Assembly: GCF_000151665.1 (NCBI RefSeq)
Contig: NW_013171827.1
Location: forward strand, 455,066-519,065
Source of the DNA: Blastocystis hominis
Taxonomy: Eukaryota; Sar; Bigyra; Opalinata; Blastocystidae
DNA: 64,000 bases
Direction of reading: 5' to 3'
Position numbers and translations under genes: made by a program. Below, piece after piece: positions 1 through 12,900 of this stretch (positions within the stretch are counted from its first letter, which is position 1; each line of letters opens with the position of its first letter). The notes under the pieces were generated by a model. It had not been told where the DNA came from and did not search any database. It worked only from the letters and a program-made list of their open reading frames with translations.

Positions 1-775
1 ACCATGCAATGCCCAGTACTTGTGAAGAAAAGCACTGTAGTGATTCTGTTTTAATGGATATGTACAAAAGAAGTTGAAGAGAAGTATTCTTGAAAATCAA
101 CATCAACAAGAGGACATAGATAAACGTTCCTCCTTTCTAATAGAAAGTATGAATAACGACAATCGATACCTGCAGATTCACCGCTGTCTTCACCTTGAAT
201 ATTTTGGGACCACCAAAACAATCTTCCATACAGTAGAGCATAATCGGCTCAAGCGCGCAGTAAAACTTCTGAATTAAACTCATTTGCGTTTACACAAATC
301 TGGTACGAAGTACAATAATGAAACTCCAGGTGATTTTGTGAGAAAGTATTTCTTATTTCCATATCGATGAATCGAAAACCAATAGATTCATCGATTTGGA
401 ATTCAACGACTGGTTTGGCCTCGCGACAATGAAACGCAGGGCGGACCGGTAAAACCGATTATGACTGTGTTAGCCAAATCTGATGGAAACTCCAAGGGAT
501 GATAGGAAGGTACTAAAAATCGGTGATATTCTCGCTATGATGACGAAACGGCTGAGTTCAAAATGTCTTTCGGGACATGATGTAGAGACTTGTGTTGGTA
601 CATAAATCTGAGCGAGCATTTCTTTCTACACCTATTTTCGTGAATCTCGTATCGTCGCATTATATATGAACCCCCACATATTTGCAATCCACCTAATCAT
701 TTACCTCTTTATTATTATTATTATTATTATTACCTAAATCAACAATCTCTGCTTTTCACACACATTTTTTCAGTT
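1..775. other. Left edge, no gene resolved
   Basis: I could not assemble a convincing gene here. Short open stretches exist on the + strand near 74-277 and 400-520 and may be last exons of a gene that starts outside the window, but nothing in them is recognisable. An (ATT)n tract lies at about 711-733, just before the dynamin start. Confidence 0.4.
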
Positions 776-3700
776 ATGAGTAGTTATCGCGGTGACTATT
801 CTTCTGAACATAGTAGAAGGCAATAGTATAATCTTTTGGAGTGATTTCTAGGACACATTCCAGTCATTCGAGACGATCGAGCCAACCGACTGAAGACTCT
901 TACGGAAGGGGAGAAAATCGAACGTTCCGATATTCGAGAGGTGAATATGAGGATCGTGAGGAAGATTATCCTCGAGAGTCGTATAGTCGTTACGACAATC
1001 AGGAAAGGGATAACTATGGATCTCGCAGTTCTCGACGAGGTCCAAATGACTCTACGGCACCTCGTCGTCCAGCTCCTCGACCCAATGACTATAAGCGTCG
1101 TCTTCCACCTCCTCCAGACGATTATACGGATTCCTATGAATCTAGAATCGTGCAGCGTCCACATCGTTCATCATCTACTTCTGAACGTTATGGCTACGCC
1201 GAAGAGGACTATTCTCGTTACAATGCAAAAGAAGACGAAGACGCAGACGAAAACGTGTACTATGACAGTGAGGGTCGTTTGTTTGATCATGCTGCGCCTC
1301 CTCCGACTCCTGCTCCGCAACCCAAAGAAAAACGCGAAGGTTTGCAAGGCCTCATCGAGATCGTGAACAAGATCCAAGAAGTGTTCGCCATCGTGGGCAA
1401 CAACGTCCTCGACATGCCCCAAATCGCCGTCGTCGGCGGCCAATCGAGCGGCAAAAGCAGCGTTCTCGAGAACATCGTCGGCAAGGACTTCCTTCCCCGC
1501 GGGAGCGGCATCGTCACGCGCCGCCCGCTCATCCTGCAGCTGATTTACGACGACTCTGTGCGCGCAGGTTTGCGTTGGAGCGCGCTGTCGACTAGATTTC
1601 GGCGTGTTTTTGCACAAACCGGGCCGGCAGTACTTCGATTTCGACGAAATCCGCGAGGAAATCGAAGCGGACACCATCCGCGAGACGGGCACAGGCATCT
1701 GCGTGTCCGAGCGACCCATCATTCTCAAGATCTACAGTCCGCACGTGATCAATCTGACGCTCATCGACCTCCCCGGAATCACGCGGTTCCCCTTTGTTTC
1801 TCCGATTTATGTAGAGTGCCGGTGGGGGACCAGCCGAAGGACATCGAGGTGATCATTCGGCGGATGGTTCTGAAGTTCATTCGGCAGCCGAACTGCATTA
1901 TCATGGCGGTGACGGCCGCGAATACGGATCTGGCGAACAGCGACGCGATCCAGATGGCGCGCGAAGTCGATCCGGAGGGCCTGCGAACGGTAGGCGTGCT
2001 GACGAAGCTGGATTTGATGGATCGCGGGACGGACGCGTTCGAGATTTTGTCAAATCGCGTGATTCCGCTGCGTTTGGGGTACGTGGGAGTGATTAACCGC
2101 GGGCAGAAGGATATTGACACGCGGAAAAGCATGGCGAAGCAGTGGCGGGACGAAGAAGAGTTCTTGCGAGCGCGGTATGCGTCGATTGCGCGGGTGAACG
2201 GAACGCGATTTCTGCGCGAGAAGCTGAACCAGCTGCTGCTGAACCACATCAAAGTGGGCCTCCCCGCGATTATCACGAAGGTGAACGAGTTCAAAGCGGA
2301 GAAAATGTGAGAGAACCGGCTCTCGCTGAGTGGTAGCAAGGAATTGGAGGCCATGTCCGTCGGGCTCAGCACGCTCTCGCAGATGCAAATCGCCTTCTTC
2401 GATTCGCTGAACCAGTTCGTTGCGCGCTATCAGCAGCTCATCGACGGAAACGCGTCCACCGAAATCGGAGAAGTCGTCGGAGGCGCGCGAATCCGATACA
2501 TTTTCCACGGTTTCCACTTTTTGAGAGGTGGGATCTAGACGTGTTTCGATCGAAAATGGACGCATTGGACTATGTGCAAGAGATCCCCGACGCCGGTTTC
2601 CCCTTTTGTTTCCCCTTTTGAAGTGCAGAAATTCTGCAGGACATCGCGAATCAGCAGGGCGTCAGCGGCGGTCTCTTCACGCCCGACCAGTCGTTTATCA
2701 ACCTCACGAAGAAGGGGATCCTCACGTTCTACCCGTACTGGTAGTTTCGTTATGGAATTCGATCGAATGCAGCGAGGACTGCACGCGATTGGTCGAAGAA
2801 GAGCTCGTCACGGACCTCCAGCTCGTCGATTTGCCCATCTTCACGACCTGTCCTCTCTTCAAACAGCGGCTGTTCGCCGTGCTCCAAGCCCTCATTACCT
2901 CGTTTCCACGTTTGGTTTCCACGATTGGTAGGCAGACGCAGAAGACCGTGGAGCTGGTTCGGCAGCTTTTGGCGATGGAATTGACGCTGGTCAACGTGCG
3001 ACATCCCGATTTCAACGGGACGCACATCGAGAAAGTCCGCGTGGAGGCGACCGCCGCGGTGCAGAAGGTGGCGATCCCCGCGGGGAGTGATGGGTAGGAG
3101 CTGCTAGCGAAGAAGGCGAAGCAGACGCCGAGTTATTCGCTGCCAGTGGTGGAGAATTGGCTGTAAAGGAGGGGAGAGGACTGAAGAGAAGGGACAAACG
3201 GAACAAGTTTCACCAGTACCAGCGACGTTTTGTTCAAATTCAAAATCGAATCTTGTTTGTTTGCCCGTTTTGGGTCACTTTCAGAACCTATGCACACAAC
3301 ACTTCCATAAACGATCCTTCTTCCGAGCCCCACTCGTTCTCGCTCGAAAACGCATCCGCGCGGATGCTGGAGGCCAACCAGGCCGCAGGCGAGTACGTCT
3401 TTGAGATCCAGGCGGAGCTTCGCACGCTCCAATTCCGCACCAATCAGCAGCAAACCGCGGAAAACTGGGTCAATTGGGTCACGGCGTGCAGCAACGAAAA
3501 ACGCTATCAGGACACGCTGAAGCAGTTGCTGCACACGACGGAGGAGGGAGAGGAGGATGCGGAGAGCGTGCTGAACGACGCGGCCGCGATGGAGAAGAAA
3601 ATATCCGCGGAAATCGTGAAGCGGATTTTGAAGTCGTATTTTGACATCGTTCGGAAGAAGCTGATCGATGCGATTCCGAAGGTAGGAGAGCGAGGAGGAA

Positions 3701-3934
3701 ATGGATAGAATGCAGGCGATTGTTTATATGCTCGTGAACAAGGTGATGGAGCAGATGACTGCCACGGTGGTCGAGGAATTGTTTAACGACCAGGCGGTGG
3801 TGGAAATGCTGGCAGAGGACCCGGGAATCACGAAGAAGCGAGAGGAAACGCAGCAGGCGATTGTGTATTTGGATGAGGCGATCGAGAAGATTAACTACAT
3901 GCAGGCTTCGGGCGATTTGGAGAGAGGGGAGTGA
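776..3934 (+). CDS. Dynamin-family large GTPase with PH and GED regions, intron-rich
   Basis: Membrane-remodelling GTPase for vesicle scission. After an N-terminal Arg/Ser/Tyr/Asp-rich disordered stretch of about 170 residues comes the GTPase domain: P-loop [12 protein letters not shown], switch motif LIDLPGIT followed by VPVGDQP, and TKLDLMD. The stalk carries [13 protein letters not shown]-like region ends in a helix around ENWVNWV, and a GED follows with a segment around [12 protein letters not shown]. The start at 776 fits because splicing 813-851 joins [12 protein letters not shown] to the long frame. Other introns I can place by homology are 1568-1595, 1786-1814, 2307-2336 and 2510-2538 (28-30 nt), with further ones near 2600, 2725, 2910, 3100 and 3690. 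A TGTTTGCT variant of the host 3'-end octamer lies at 3981. PH plus GED point to a classical endocytic dynamin rather than a mitochondrial-division type; that subtype is inference. Confidence 0.93.
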
Positions 3935-4259
3935 GTTCCACGTTGATTGAACGTGTTTTACCATGAGACTCAAAAGGAATTGTTTGCTCGAGAGATTCTT
4001 GCTCTATTTTTGTTTGAATCACTCTTCGAAAGGCCCTAACACTTTTAGGATTTTCAGAAATAAGAAAATCCAATTCCGAAAAGAATACTGGATTATTGTT
4101 TCCCGCGATTATTTATTTATTTTTGGGACAGATCGCTTCTTCAATCAATCTACCTCATTTTGCATTTTAGGTGAGAGTAATGGTGGGGAAACGATTCGAC
4201 TCTGACTTGTAGGGGAATCATGAAGTGAATAGCAGCCTAATTCCTCTACTAAAGTGTGC

Positions 4260-6076
4260 ATGTTTATTGACTCTAATAGTAGAAGCGAAAAAGAGAATCG
4301 GACATTTAGCGTGAAGGTAAACAGCTTTGTGGCTCGTCATGAGTATTCTGTGCTTCGACATTTTGCTATCGACAAGAACGGGATCCAACAAGACTATTTA
4401 GTGCGTGTGATCAACAAGTCTACTCTAAAGAAGAATTCTAGAAGATTGCCATTTGATGTGAGTGATGATGTGCTGGACGGCATTGACAATTTGTACAACG
4501 AGCTCGAGATTCGCAAGCAACTCAGCCACCCTAATCTTCTGTCGCTCTACGCCATCCGAGACACGACCAATTATGTAATTCTTTGTTGGTTCTGCGAGTG
4601 TTTTGTTTTGTTTAGTTGAGGAATTTTGCGGCGGCGGACTCTGCATGAAGGCCACCGACGATTACCAGTATTACATCCCCACTCGCGACGCGGTTCCTCC
4701 CCGCACGCTGGCTAACGCCTAGAAAACGTATTCGGAAGAGGAAGCAGCGCGCATCATCTTCGATGTCTGTAGCGGGCTCTACTACCGTTAGAACCTCCAC
4801 ACTCCTCACATAGCTAGTTCACTCTCGACAGATTTGCCATCTCAACCTGCGTCCCGATCGATTTGTCCGCACCCGCAGCGGGTCCACACACTTAGAACAC
4901 TCAATAGCTAGGGACACAAAGATCTCAGGTCTTTCCTACGTCTGCAATGTACACAACGATCTTTTAGGTGGATTACGCGAGAGCTTCTCGGGAGACCGCT
5001 TCTTTCAGGCGCCAGAGTGCTGGAAGGGTGCCCGATGATTTCCCGCTCAATGGTAGACGGACTCTTTTCGTCGTATTCGGCAGATATTTGGTCCATCGGC
5101 GTCTCTCTGTACGTCTTGATATACGGGAGACTGCCCATCCAATTTTCCAATTTGATGGATTATATGGTAAAAATGAAAAACTATAACTCGCCTCCCCCGC
5201 TCGACGGGATTTCGAGTGAGCTGAAGCAGCTCCTCACGTCTTTGCTAAATCCTGATGTCGCTTTACGCCCAACGCTGAAGGGCATTTTGGTAGGTTGATT
5301 GGCAGGACTTTTCCAGATAGACTTCCCAGTGGATAAAACATTTTGGATTTTCGTTTCAAGAAGCCGGTTTTTCTGAAACGTACAGTTATTTCTTGATTAT
5401 CAAGGTAGCTCGCCACTCCAAAATAGTTCAAGTAATTCAAACATTAACTGGACGTCTCCATCGTTCCTGCATGACAACGATGTTATCGATTATCTCGTCA
5501 CGCTCATTGACGACGTAGGTCCGTTTTTTTCGATTACCGTTAGAAGCTCTTCTGCCAAAACTCTGACCCTGCAGCAGTTTCTTCTACCGCTTCTGCGATT
5601 CGACGAGATGCAGAGGAGTGGCAACAGGCGTTGATGCGCCCCGTTTTGCGCATCCGTCGTTGTCTGCGAAGCCAGAGCGTCAGCTGCCGCGTGGAGGTAA
5701 AAGCAGTCGATTGATGGGACGTAGCTTCCCCACCAAGAGCAGCTCTGGTTCAAATCTTCAAATGTATGTCAATTTTGCTATCTGCGCTGTTTGTTGTATG
5801 TGGAGAAGGGCCAGGCTGTGATTAGTTATGGCTGGTGGCAAAAAGTGAGGTCGGGGAGACGGGATGATGCGTAGAAGGTGGAAGTGATTGATCTGACGAC
5901 TGCATATTTGGTAGAGCATGCAGAGAATGTACGTCTCTTTGAGGTACGTTTGGAGAGCGTCTGGGACGTAGATCCGCACAGAAAACGGCGATTTTTATTT
6001 GTTCAGAGTCAACTCTGAGTTTGATTGCCGCTGTTGGGAAGTAGCGATTTCCTATGCCATTCGACTAGGAAAGTAA
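4260..6076 (+). CDS. Protein pseudokinase with C-terminal PH-like domain
   Basis: The fold is that of a CAMK-group kinase, yet every catalytic motif is degenerate. The beta-3 segment reads YLVRVINKSTL, with Arg where the ATP-binding Lys belongs. The catalytic loop is HLNLRPDRF, so HRD has become HLN. The DFG region reads KISGLSY, lacking Asp-Phe. Structural motifs survive: QAPECWK (APE) and DIWSIGVSLYVL (helix F). The exon joins use tiny introns, for example a 29-nt one just after APECWK near 5028. The C-terminal exons end in CWEVAISYAIRLGK, which resembles the last strand and helix of a PH domain. TAA at 6074 is followed by TGTTTGTT at 6085. The first ATG is at 4260, but an upstream coding exon is possible. 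A signalling scaffold is more likely than an enzyme. Confidence 0.78.
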
Positions 6077-6084
6077 TGGTGAAG

Positions 6085-6092
6085 TGTTTGTT
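6085..6092 (+). terminator. Host 3'-end octamer for the pseudokinase gene
   Basis: TGTTTGTT 9 nt past the TAA. Confidence 0.7.
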
Positions 6093-6420
6093 TGAGTCAC
6101 TTGAGACAAGAGAAGACAAGAGAAGAGAATCGAATTGGGAGGAATGATGGATGTGCGACAACAAGGAGAGATATCGTGCAGAGAGGGTCAGCGAGAGAAA
6201 TGAAAAAGAGATTTGGAAGGCACGAAGTTATTGTTTTATTATAAAAAATGGAAAGGAGTGAAACACACAGAAGATGCGTGATGACTATATACATTCAATC
6301 AAATTGGTTTCTAGAACAATCAAATAACTCTATCATTTCCATAAACTTCATAAATAGATATCGCAGTAATCTTCGTTCCAAATTATTCCGCTCTCTACAC
6401 TTTACTTGCCGAGAACACGC

Positions 6421-7837
6421 TCACGTATTGTAGATCGCACGGTCGTTAAAATAGTTAATTTCGGGCTTCTTCATCTGATCCATCAGCAATTGGAATGTCT
6501 ACCAATCGACTCAGCCCCATTCAATTTACCTCTGACGCAGCCTGCGAAATGGTTCTGCGTTGGGAATAGAGCTTGATTAGGATCTCGAGGAGCGGAATGT
6601 CCGAGAGGAAGTAAATGCACGCATTGTCAAAGTCATGATCTTTCAACATTACTTCAACATCGTCATAGGAACAAAACGAAAAATATTGGTTTAGACATAT
6701 CATTTCGGAGATATAGTTGGCTTGATACAGACTTGTCATCAAACAAACATAATGTTCCTTATTGGTATGCAGCGACTCCACTGCAAGTCAAGCAAAACAC
6801 ACAAAACAAAAAACGATTTAAAAAGAAAGAGGAAGCCTTGCTCCAGAGACGAAGATGATACTGAATGTTGGGAATCAGTGAAGAGCGCGAGAATTCGGAT
6901 TTGGGGTGAAGGCAATAATGATTTTCTGGCGGATTCCGCTGAATAAAGGGAAGTACATCCACTGATGACAGATCGAGTTTACTACATGGTTTTTGAGTGT
7001 TTGGAGGCTGGCAAGGGCTCTTTATGTCTAAAATAGAATAAATGTAACAAAAAAACGTGATATAAGACTTTCGACTTCTTCATGATCCCAGTCAAACTGG
7101 TTGAAATGGCTTCGCTCCCAATTCTGCAACGCCTAGAAAGGATGAGGAGAGAAGAAAAGAAGAAACCAAATTCCAATGTAATTCATAAAAATAGAAATAG
7201 CCAAGCAAATAGTAGGAGTAGCAGAGAAGAGCGTCGTTTTGCCCCTGCGGAGCTTCCTTTGTTGCATTTTCCACAAATTTCAGAGAATCTTCGATGTTTA
7301 GGTTGGACTGAGACGCAGAACTAGGGAAAATCAATCACAGGTAAAAAAACACACGTTTGCAAACTACCTCTATTACTTCGAATACGATCGATCTCCGTTA
7401 AAAGAGCAGCTAGATGCATATTTAAAGTTAGTAAACCTTTCTGGGAGCTTAAGTTTGCCACTTCGCAATGGTCACGCAAATACTGGTAAAAGGAATACTA
7501 TACATATATTTGAAACTATCCAAATAATAACAATTTCCTGACTATTCAAGAAATCATGAAGATGCCATATCATTAAGTTGCGCTGAGTAAATATTTCTAA
7601 TACAGCCTTCATTAGCATAATTTTCTCCCCTTCGGGCAGGTTTGTATTATCATCCGGCAAAGTCCATCCATTTACACAATACTGTATTGCTCGATGAGCA
7701 ACAGATTCCACTACTGATAATACAGTAATAAGAATACGTGAATATACTTGCTGGTCGACTATTGCTAGATCCCCTTTACCGTTTTGTAATAACTCTTTGC
7801 GGTGTAGTAATATGTCTACCCAAGTAACTTTGGACAT
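6421..7837 (-). CDS. Unrecognised helical protein, spliced, 5' end uncertain
   Basis: A minus-strand gene rebuilt from several exons joined by about 21-55 nt introns. Exons include a start-like MSKVTWVDILLHRKELL near 7837, then NLNIEDSLKFVENATKEA, ALQNWERSHFNQFDWD, VDVLPFIQRNPPENH and a last part ending KKPEINYFNDRAIYNT, with TGA at 6423-6421. The predicted protein is almost all alpha-helical, like an alpha-solenoid trafficking or scaffold protein, but I recognise no family. One join near 6835 would need a GC-AG intron, and the join near 7540 is ambiguous. The gene may begin further upstream, since an intron 3' site could precede the chosen ATG. Confidence 0.5.
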
Positions 7838-9459
7838 GAAAAAACAATAATTAGTGAATAACAGCAATTCCTGTAAAGTGCCTTATTCGTATTGCTGTTA
7901 TATAAACATGCTTAATAAGGAGTAAATGCTTTTCCTTACCATGTGGTTAATAGCACTCGATAAGCACATTACAGAAACGTCTATCTAACATGTGATTCAT
8001 TTCGCAAGTAATGCACCAAAATTATGATAACAATAAGATAGGCGACAAATGGAAGTGGCAAAGTACTAATACCGTGATATATACAGGTCTGACGAGTGCA
8101 TCGATAAAAATTGAATTCAAGTGATTGTATATATTAGTATAGAGTGTCATACACAACAACGATTGACCAAAGAATCGTAATAGGGAATTTTGAACAAATG
8201 AGCAAAGAAATGAGTACGTATTGAAAGTATAATGATCATTGACTTCAATGACATGAAATGTAATGCGCAGTATTTTACTAGAACCACCTTATCTATTAAT
8301 AGGGGACAAGATCAGCAAGAAGTGGAGCTACATCTATGAAAAGAACCAAATCAATCAAACAATACTCAAAATAGTTTTTGATCGAAAATGACTGAATGAA
8401 CAAGGTAAACTAACATGCTGAAGATTTGGAATACCTAAATACAATCAATCTCAATAATATTATTATCTACTTATTAATGTCAATGAATTAGCCTCATAGA
8501 AACTTTCTCCTTCAGAATTGATGTAAGTAAGATTCCGAAGATCTAGATTTAAACAATTCGAATCATTTCATTTTTACATTTCATTTTCAACAAACTTGAT
8601 TCATCAGATTCTCCGTGAAGTGCAGCACGACCGAGTCGAATGGATTGTAATGATGGAAGATCTATATCAATTATTTCATTCTAATTCATTCAATACTTTC
8701 AATTATTGTTGTTACGGTATTACGGAATACTTCATCACCTAATTCTATGAATTGTAGATTTGGAAGATCTATGTATTCAACTTTTCAGTCTTATAGCAAT
8801 ACCTTGAACCACAAATGAACTAGAGTTGAAATTTTCTGATTCACTTCCAAGTCTTCTGGTTCGAATCTATGGAGTGAAAGTTATCCAGAAAATAGGGTAG
8901 TCACACAGGTGACAACCAATCTCAACACCCATGCTCTCTATGCCTTTTTTCAAAACGAAACAAGAAGTAGATAAGATTCTTAAGTAATACTGTGCTATTC
9001 GATTGAAACTAGTAAATGAGAACATCATTTTGGTTGAAAACGTAAATAACCCTAATTCTAAAAATGTACGTACTATACGAATGCAGAATATTAAACAGTT
9101 CACTACATCTACAACAACTCTCTCCTGACTTGTTCTAACCAACTAATAATGTTATCATCATTAATATTATTATTAATATTCACTGTAACTCATGTCATAA
9201 AATATCCACATTCCTTCAAACGAAAGATACTGTTCAGGAAAACAATTGTGAAATGGAGTACTATCACAAAGCAAGCAATGCTGACTCATTCTAGCACATT
9301 AATTTCATACAAACGATACTGATTATTAGAAAAGCAATATTGATGGCTATTTCCATATAATATTAGTGTCTTTATATAGCTGCGTATGTTTCTTCTATGT
9401 ATTCCCCATTTCATGTGATTTCAAGAATTAGCTCTAATTCACAAGTATTTATTGTAATA
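7838..9459. other. AT-rich intergenic stretch before the Polinton
   Basis: I see no convincing gene. Base composition is strongly AT-rich. The few short open frames have no recognisable motifs and look random. Confidence 0.6.
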
Positions 9460-9620
9460 AGTAGTAGGGGAATGACGTGAAAAACGCGGAACCCAAAGTC
9501 GCCCCTCCGACCTCATCTACGAGAGTGCGCGGCTCAAAGTCGCCCCTCTGACCCCATCTTTGTTTTCGCGTATTCCCGTCAGAACACAAAAAATCCCCCA
9601 AAGTCACCCCTCAGACCCCC
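9460..9620 (+). repeat. Left terminal inverted repeat with three subterminal motifs
   Basis: The outer 32 bp match the inverted right end with 7 mismatches, no gap. Inside lie three direct copies of a roughly 21-bp motif with core CAAAGTCGCCCCTC and ending GACC, at 9493, 9535 and 9599. In inverted form the right end has two copies. Repeated subterminal motifs are typical binding sites for a transposase/integrase or for replication initiation at Polinton ends; which applies here is inference. Confidence 0.8.
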
Positions 9621-9655
9621 TCAACTGGTACCTTGATTTTTGCGTTTCATAAGAA

Positions 9656-9692
9656 TTTCAGCACTCATGAGTAAAACACGAGTGCTGAAATG
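9656..9692. repeat. 12-bp stem inverted repeat near left terminus
   Basis: ATTTCAGCACTC and its exact complement GAGTGCTGAAAT are separated by 13 nt. It is not part of the GC-rich paired-hairpin family. The open frames crossing it on both strands look incidental. Confidence 0.7.
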
Positions 9693-9895
9693 TGCGATAT
9701 CCATGACTATTATGGTTGTTATTGCTGGTCAATGTGATCATTTTCGACCATTTCTGCCATTTTCTGCCATTGCCTGCCTGGCCACCGTATTGTCCATAAC
9801 AAGAAACGCGCGGAAACCCATGGCTGCCAATTTCGGCAAATTTCTGCAATGTTAACCTGACTTCCATTGTAGGCCATGATATCCATGGGTGTGAT

Positions 9896-9938
9896 GGGGC
9901 AACGTACGTTGCCCCGGGAGGAATCTTCGATTCCTCCC
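9896..9938. repeat. Paired hairpin 1 (intergenic, upstream of the 1034-aa gene)
   Basis: The first stem is a 20-bp perfect palindrome (GGGGCAACGT arm). It abuts a second hairpin with a 10-bp stem GGGAGGAATC and a TTC loop. It lies 37 bp before the ATG at 9975. Confidence 0.88.
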
Positions 9939-9974
9939 CATTGTCTTGTTGACTAAGGTAAAGAGAGAAAGACC

Positions 9975-12900
9975 ATGCACTACTCCATGCTTATTCAAGG
10001 CTCACCTACCAACGGCTCATTTACATGGGTTAATCCGTACAAGTACAAGAATCCCTATATCACTTCCATGACTGTCCTGTTTCATCCTAATGGTTCGATG
10101 TTCAACAACGTGGACACGACGAATGTGATTACTAACAGCAATAACGAGACTGTGACAATCCCTGCTGGTTATTACACGATCAGTGAGATCATTGCCTTGC
10201 TCAATACCATGACCGATACTACATTTTCCATATCGACGAATGCCTCGTCGTTCGGTTGTATCTGGATTCAGTCTCCACACACGATTGACTTCACGGATGC
10301 ACCTGACATTCGTGAGATCCTCGGCTTCGATGGACGAACGGTCATTCTACCTGCTTCGTTCAGTGGATCGAACGTGATTGATATCACGCGAAATCGCCAA
10401 GTGATCCAGGTCTACTCGACGATCGTGCGATCATCGGACTTGAAGATTGCCAACCAGAACAACAACCTGCTCACCACGATGATCATTGACGATCCAACGG
10501 CTGACTATGTGCGAAGTGTGGAAGACGTGTGCATACCAATGATCACTCGGTTTGATCAATTGATGTTCGTGTTCCGCGATATGGATGGCAAGATGATGCG
10601 ACTGAACGGCGAATTCGAACTCCAGTTGACGATTGAGGACGTGATGGAGGAAGTGCCTTCATCGATGGGGGAAGCTTCGCTTCCCCCGGGGGTGACATCG
10701 TCACCCCCAACGATTGTCTCTGCAAACCAGTTCAGTATGATTGAAGTGTTCGGCAATACCACCAAGAAGGAAGTGAAGCTGGACAATCCTCTCTCGTTCG
10801 ACCAGTGCTACATCTCGTCTGTGTCGTTGTATACGGACTTCGTGTTGCACAACGTGCCGACTGATCAAATGGTGCTAATCAATGCTGGCGCTACGATTCA
10901 AGAGATCACGATACCACGCGGTGCATATGACATCGAAACGATCATTGCAAAGCTGAATGCAAGTGATGCCCTGTTCGAATTGGTGTATAGCGGTGAGAAT
11001 GCGTTCCACATCACGGTAGATCACTTCTACATGATTGATTTCACGAATGCACCAGAGATCCAATCGATCCTTGGTTTCGAATCGGACATCTTGGTGAAAG
11101 GAGTGGATAACCCGAAGCGCTACTACATGTCTTCCTCGTGTAATCACGTGGTTGTTACTGATGGCACTGTCTCGCACATGTTGACATTGCCTGTCGGTTA
11201 CTACACGTTCTCCGAGTTCATCGAGGCTGTCGGTGCTGAAATGGTGAAAGTGCTTCCTCTCATATCCATGACGATCGAGAATGATCATGTTCGCTTCAAT
11301 GTCCAAGCAGACGGATGGTATTTCGATCGATCCAGTGTTGACACGACGATCGATGGTTTTGGTTGGACTCCATGGTTCAAGCTGTCTCCATCTGTGCAGA
11401 ACCTGTGCATCGAACGACCAGTGGAAACTTCGTTCAACCCTGAAAGCGATTCACCACCTGATATGACGAATGATCAAGGTATTGGTGGTCATGCGTACAT
11501 AGGATCAAACACCTTCATTGCGTATGACTGGAAAATGCGTACGAATGATAATCGGTTCCTGCTAAAGCCTCTCGCGACATACACGATGCGCCTAGCTGAT
11601 GGCTCAGTACTCGATAGTGGTGAATTCTACATAACGGACGATACGTCTACCCCGATCAAGATGAATACTCTTACAACCACATGTTTTAATGAACTCAATG
11701 CTCGATATGCGAGTGCTATGGAGCTACCTCCATCTCACCAGAATGCGATTGCGTGGACGGTGAATGACAATAGAGAAAGCATGTCATGGACTGCGAAGGA
11801 CTATGCACCAGAATTGGAATTGCATATCACATCGGAAAATACAGGTGACTTGGTGTCATCGAATGGTTCTTCGATCGGACCTTGGTATTCCAAGGATAGT
11901 ATATATCACACGAGAGTGTTTATCGATACGACGAATTTTATACTTGGAATACGTGGATATGGCGAAAGACCTCTCACAATCCAACGAGGTCATTATAGCG
12001 CTGTTGATATCGTGAATATGATCGCTAATGTGATCAATAAGATATATGTAGATGCGTCTCTCGGAGGGTACTTGGTATATGTCATTGCAGATAATGGTGG
12101 TCGAGTACGAATGGGATGTCGAAATGGTACAGAACCACGATTCATATTGTTTTGTGATAATCCATGTTTCAAGATTATACCCGGACCATACGCTGAACCA
12201 GGTGGTGTGTATCTGTCTTGTTATTTCGAGTTTTATCGCAATTACTACATCAGGATGCCCGAGTTGACATCACCTTACGAGTTTGCGATGGCAAACATCG
12301 ATGGTCTGAATGTGACGAATATGATCAAAGGTAGTACGTATTCCGATCGTGCTGTGTCGATCGAATTCATACAACCGACACGTGTTACGTATGTGAGGAA
12401 TGATGAAGTTGTTGTTCCATCATTGGGTACCTTCGTTGACTGGGATCAATCTGAGTCGTACACGGCTAACACGACGATTCGCTTCCCGTACGGAATGATG
12501 ACACTGGACGATAGTGCTGCTGAGACAGTCATTACGTACACGGATGACACGGTGAACCACAAGTGGACCATACCATCACGATTGACACAGGCTGACATGA
12601 TATGGCGCTTGAACCAGTGTTTTGACTCGGCTGTACTGAACATACGATGGAAAGCTGAGTCAGATGCGTACTACATTCACGCGGACTACGTGTTCTCGTT
12701 GAGTGGTAACCTGGGAACCATCGTTCCCGCTTCAGGATCGCAATCGCATACATGGCGTATCCCTTTCGACGATGGTGTGTACTATGCCAACTATGGTCCG
12801 ATGGTTGCCGAATATCCTGTCGATATCACGAACGGTCTATCGAACATACAGCTGTATTGCAACATCGTGAAAAGCAAGACGATACCACTGCTTGCGAATG

